DNA of 64,000 bases from Gordonia pseudamarae (GTDB lineage: Bacteria > Actinomycetota > Actinomycetes > Mycobacteriales > Mycobacteriaceae): the NCBI RefSeq assembly GCF_025273675.1, contig NZ_CP045809.1, positions 1,302,001-1,366,000 of the forward strand, written 5' to 3'. The notes under the pieces are model-generated. The model was not told the DNA's origin. It made no database searches and saw only the letters and a list, made by a program, of their open reading frames with translations. This document shows, piece after piece, positions 61,411 to 64,000 of this stretch; the stretch's first letter is position 1; each line of letters begins with the position of its first letter. The position numbers and the translations under genes are program-made.

Positions 61411-62274
61411 TCAGATCCCCATTCCCGGGATCTCGGGCACCAGACCCCACAGCCCGAAGGTCAGGATCACATCGAAGATCCCGATCGCCAGGATCGAGGT
61501 GCGCAGGGCACGACCGGCGGCCTGACCGACGCCTTCGGGGCCGCCCGAGGCGAAATAGCCGTAGCTGCAATGCACCAGCGTCACGATGCCAGCGAAGAAC
61601 ACCGCTTTGATCGCCGAGTACAGCAGGTCCGACGGGCTCATCGCGAGGTGGAAGAAGTAGTCGTAGGTGCCCGACGACTCACCGTTGTACCAGACCACCA
61701 CCAGCCGGGTGGCGATGTAGCTCGACAGCAGGCCGATCATGTAGATCGGCAGTACGCACACCATCGCGGCGATCATGCGGGTGGTCGCGAGGAACGGGAT
61801 CGAGCGGATCGCCATCACATCGAGTGCGGAGATCTCGTCGGAGATGCGCATCGCGCCGATCTGCGCGGTGAATCCGGTACCCACCTTCGCGGCCAGCGCG
61901 ATCGCCACGACGACCGGTGCCAGCTCGCGGGTGTTGGCCACCGCCGACAGCATTCCCGACAGCGATGTCATGCCGACCAGTTGCAGCCCCCGGTAGGTTT
62001 CGACGCCGAGCATCATCGCCGCGGCCAGCGACATCGCCAGCACGATACCCAGTGTTCCACCGCCCGACAGCAGGGACTTGGAACCGAAGGTGACCTCGGA
62101 GATCTGGTTGAGGACGTGCTTGCGGTAGTGGACCAGGGTGTACGGGATCGCCAGGGTCGCGCGGGTGATGAAGGTGACGTATTCGCCCAGGCGCACCACC
62201 GCCGAGGTGGCGCCCTCGACCCGACGGGACATCGAGGTCCGGATGCGGTAGGTGGAGTCGTGTGTGGCAACCAT
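61411..62274 (-). CDS. yrbEB: YrbE/MlaE family ABC permease YrbEB
   Basis: A 287-residue MlaE-type permease: GTLGIVLAMSLAAAMMLGVE, TRELAPVVVAIALAAKVGTG, AQIGAMRISDEISALDVMAI, and a late helix VFFAGIVTLVHCSYGYFASG. ATG 62274 overlaps the yrbEA stop by one base. Partner of YrbEA; the ATPase (Mkl-type) is not in the window. Confidence 0.93.
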   Translation of the reverse strand: MVATHDSTYRIRTSMSRRVEGATSAVVRLGEYVTFITRATLAIPYTLVHYRKHVLNQISEVTFGSKSLLSGGGTLGIVLAMSLAAAMMLGVETYRGLQLVGMTSLSGMLSAVANTRELAPVVVAIALAAKVGTGFTAQIGAMRISDEISALDVMAIRSIPFLATTRMIAAMVCVLPIYMIGLLSSYIATRLVVVWYNGESSGTYDYFFHLAMSPSDLLYSAIKAVFFAGIVTLVHCSYGYFASGGPEGVGQAAGRALRTSILAIGIFDVILTFGLWGLVPEIPGMGI

Positions 62275-63083
62275 CAGTACGCTCCCACTGCGGGAACGAT
62301 CACCGTATACAACTGCGAGAACACGGTATTGAACACGAATACCAGCGCGAAGGCCATCACCACCGCTTCGTTGACCGCGTCGGCCACCCCTCGTGGGCCG
62401 CCGCGGGCGTGTAATCCTTTGAAGCAGGCCACGATCGTCGATACCAGCGCGAATACCGCCGCCTTCACCAGCGCCATCACGAAGTCCGACATCCGGCCGT
62501 ACTGGCTGAACGTGGCCATGAACGCTCCGGCCGGAAGATGTTGCACGTAGATGTGATACGCGTAGCACGCGCCCACTCCGACGACCGTGATCAGTGAGCA
62601 CAACATGATCGACACGATGATTCCGGCGGCCACGCGCGGGGCGACCAGTCGCTCGATAACGTTCATGCCCATCACCTCGATGGCGTCGACCTCCTCGCGG
62701 ATCTTGCGTGAGCCGAGGTCGGTGCAGATGGCCGATCCCGCCACGCCCGCCATCATCAGCGCACTGACCAGCGCCGAGGCCTGCCCGACGATGATGAACG
62801 CGACCACGGCGCCCGAGTAGCCACCTGCCCCGATCCGGCCGGCGAGCTCGCCCACCGACACCGCGATGAACACGCCGACGGGGATCATCAGCAACAGGGC
62901 GGGGCCTGTACTGACCCGGCCGATGAATACGACCTGGGTCAGTGTCTCGCTGAGCGACAGCCGCCGCCGGAGTATGGCGACCACGGTTGCCCCGATCGCC
63001 TGGAGTGCGAAACCGAGCGTGTGACCGGCTTCGGTGGCGAGATCCCGCAGGGGACCTTTTGACGCCGGAAGGTCGAATGTCAC
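62274..63083 (-). CDS. yrbEA: YrbE/MlaE family ABC permease YrbEA
   Basis: A 269-residue MlaE-type permease: TGPALLLMIPVGVFIAVSVG, ALVSALMMAGVAGSAICTDL, GSRKIREEVDAIEVMGMNVI (conserved EExDAI loop), and CFKGLHARGGPRGVADAVNE. GTG start at 63083 with GGAGG five bases upstream. First gene of the mce operon. Confidence 0.93.
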   Translation of the reverse strand: MTFDLPASKGPLRDLATEAGHTLGFALQAIGATVVAILRRRLSLSETLTQVVFIGRVSTGPALLLMIPVGVFIAVSVGELAGRIGAGGYSGAVVAFIIVGQASALVSALMMAGVAGSAICTDLGSRKIREEVDAIEVMGMNVIERLVAPRVAAGIIVSIMLCSLITVVGVGACYAYHIYVQHLPAGAFMATFSQYGRMSDFVMALVKAAVFALVSTIVACFKGLHARGGPRGVADAVNEAVVMAFALVFVFNTVFSQLYTVIVPAVGAY

Positions 63084-63122
63084 CGAAACCTCCTTTGATT
63101 CTGTGTCCTAGCTCTCAGTGAG

Positions 63123-63148
63123 CATGCTAGCATGTTTCATATATGAAA
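63123..63148. promoter_or_regulatory. Two abutting perfect palindromes in the mce promoter
   Basis: CATGCTAGCATG (63123-63134) and TTTCATATATGAAA (63135-63148) are perfect palindromes placed end to end, 40 to 65 bases upstream of yrbEA and about 51 bases before the divergent SRPBCC gene start. Position and symmetry suggest operators for one or two repressors. Confidence 0.6.
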
Positions 63149-63198
63149 TGTAAAGCTTCAAATCAATGGGACGATACGACCAGGTCGGAAGGGGCCAG

Positions 63199-63837
63199 AT
63201 GAGTACGTCGCAGATCGTGTGGCTGGTGATCGGGATGGTGGCGGCGCTGGCCGTCGCCGGAATCATCGGGTTGGTGGTGTTGTGGGGTACCGCGGCCGAT
63301 CCCGGCAGATCAGCGGTGCGTGAGGAGGTCACCGCAGACGAACTGGACCGCTATATCGCCCACGACGCGTCGTTCGCGATAGTGCTGACCGAACGGACTC
63401 CGCTCTCGCGCGGAGAGGTATGGGACCGGCTCGTCGACATCGAGTACATGTCGAGCCTGCCGATGCTGTCCGGGCCCACGTGGAGCGGTGAGGCGGTGGT
63501 GCGGGGGGCATCACCCACTGTGCCCGAGGGTGCGGTGCGCACCATGTCGGGAACACTGCTGTCGGTGACCGAACGCGTCACCCACGTCGAACACGGGGTC
63601 GAACTCGCCCTCACCGGCACCGCGCTGTCGTTGCCGCTGGTCATCCACAGCTTCGCCGAACGCTGGACGCTGACCGACGGGCCGCGCGGCACGCTCATCG
63701 TCACCTGGGCGATAGCCGGCTCACCCCGCTGGGTCGGTTGGTTGCCCTGGCGCTGGGCCGTGCCGCTGATGCGGCCTATCCTCGGCTTCGTTCTTCGGCA
63801 TGTGCTGCGCCTCAAAGCGTTCCGCTCGATCCGCTGA
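63199..63837 (+). CDS. Membrane-anchored SRPBCC family protein
   Basis: A 212-residue protein: an N-terminal helix (IVWLVIGMVAALAVAGIIGL) followed by a START/SRPBCC-type domain (DASFAIVLTERTPLSRGEVW, DRLVDIEYMSSLPMLSGPTW, SFAERWTLTDGPRGTLIVTW) and a C-terminal LMRPILGFVLRHVLRLKAF typical of polyketide-cyclase-like proteins. It may bind a hydrophobic ligand. Start ATG 63199 after GGAAGGGG. Divergent from the mce operon and sharing its operator region. Confidence 0.82.
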   Translation: MSTSQIVWLVIGMVAALAVAGIIGLVVLWGTAADPGRSAVREEVTADELDRYIAHDASFAIVLTERTPLSRGEVWDRLVDIEYMSSLPMLSGPTWSGEAVVRGASPTVPEGAVRTMSGTLLSVTERVTHVEHGVELALTGTALSLPLVIHSFAERWTLTDGPRGTLIVTWAIAGSPRWVGWLPWRWAVPLMRPILGFVLRHVLRLKAFRSIR

Positions 63838-63853
63838 ACGAGCGGGAACCGGG

Positions 63854-63877
63854 CCGGTCCGGAAATCGCTGGACCGG
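63854..63877. terminator. Terminator-like hairpin
   Basis: CCGGTCC (63854-63860) and GGACCGG (63871-63877) pair exactly around a ten-base loop, 16 bases after the SRPBCC gene stop. Confidence 0.5.
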
Positions 63878-63904
63878 TGTGGTGGTACCGGGCAGAATGG
63901 CGCC

Positions 63905-64000
63905 GTGACCAGACGATTCGCTCAGATCGATGTGTTCTCGCGGCAACCGACCCGTGGCAACCCGCTGGCCGTGGTCGTCGATGCCGACGGCCTCGATGAC
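63905..64000 (+). CDS. PhzF family isomerase, 3' truncated by window end
   Basis: From a GTG at 63905 the frame reads MTRRFAQIDVFSRQPTRGNP, LAVVVDADGLDD, the start of PhzF/diaminopimelate-epimerase-fold proteins (QxDVFT..PxxGNPLAVV). Only 32 codons lie in the window. Confidence 0.8.
   Translation, partial: MTRRFAQIDVFSRQPTRGNPLAVVVDADGLDD

Overview
The window is a high-GC actinobacterial chromosome segment. The mycolic-acid-containing Mycobacteriales (Corynebacteriales) fit best: a complete yrbE/mce locus with an Mce-associated protein, a SepX/GlpR-type divisome protein, a Zur-type alternative ribosomal protein cluster with the hibernation GTPase MRF, and an actinobacterial protein O-mannosyltransferase beside rsmI. 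A dispersed palindrome at 1.3 kb (GGTTGAGCGG...CCTCGAAACC type) and the gene mix suggest Gordonia or a close relative. This is inference; no rRNA or other species-level marker is present.

Layout. (1) 1-7.5 kb: the end of sepX/glpR, then a catabolic cluster (NtaA/DszA-type flavin monooxygenase, CaiB CoA-transferase, two CitE-like CoA-ester lyases, flavin reductase) around a divergent GntR regulator, with a repeated TGATATATCA-like operator. (2) 7.7-11.8 kb: a secreted protein, an FHA/zinc-ribbon protein, a methyltransferase behind an IdeR/DtxR-like iron box, and the PLP-binding protein YggS. (3) 11.9-25.7 kb: an accessory island. It begins with a MobF relaxase remnant and ends at the 3' end of tRNA-Ala(CGC). 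It carries a MmyB-like regulator, a second MmyB-like protein without an HTH, aldo/keto reductases, cupins, carboxymuconolactone-decarboxylase-like (CMD) proteins, a quinone-oxidoreductase-like MDR, an NAD(P)-binding protein, an MFS exporter and cyclophilin-like proteins. The cupin, CMD and cyclophilin-like families each occur once as a cytoplasmic protein and once as a lipoprotein, and a shared palindromic motif lies before four transcription starts. Several oxidoreductases here are collapsed or truncated. An HxlR-macrodomain-SirTM operon follows, with both enzyme genes frameshifted. (4) 25.9-30.4 kb: a secreted GH1 protein, then an insertion-sequence graveyard (an IS21 istA split in two, an IS3 remnant, the 3' halves of an ALDH and a CaiB gene).

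(5) 30.7-48.5 kb: mostly core genes: DEAD-box helicase, Na+/H+ antiporter, rpsR2-rpsN2-rpmG2-rpmB2 divergent from mrf-rpmE2 over a Zur-like box, universal stress protein, patatin phospholipase, MFS transporter, arginine deiminase, Pmt, RsmI, GAF regulator, PabB and MetG. (6) 48.5-51.6 kb: a GH65 disaccharide phosphorylase coupled to a beta-phosphoglucomutase. (7) 51.8-63.1 kb, minus strand: yrbEA-yrbEB-mceA-F, an Mce-associated protein, an MpaB-family oxygenase and a GntR regulator, started from a promoter carrying two abutting perfect palindromes. The window closes with a membrane-anchored SRPBCC protein and the start of a PhzF-family gene.

The most unusual content is the compartment-paired redox island of region 3.
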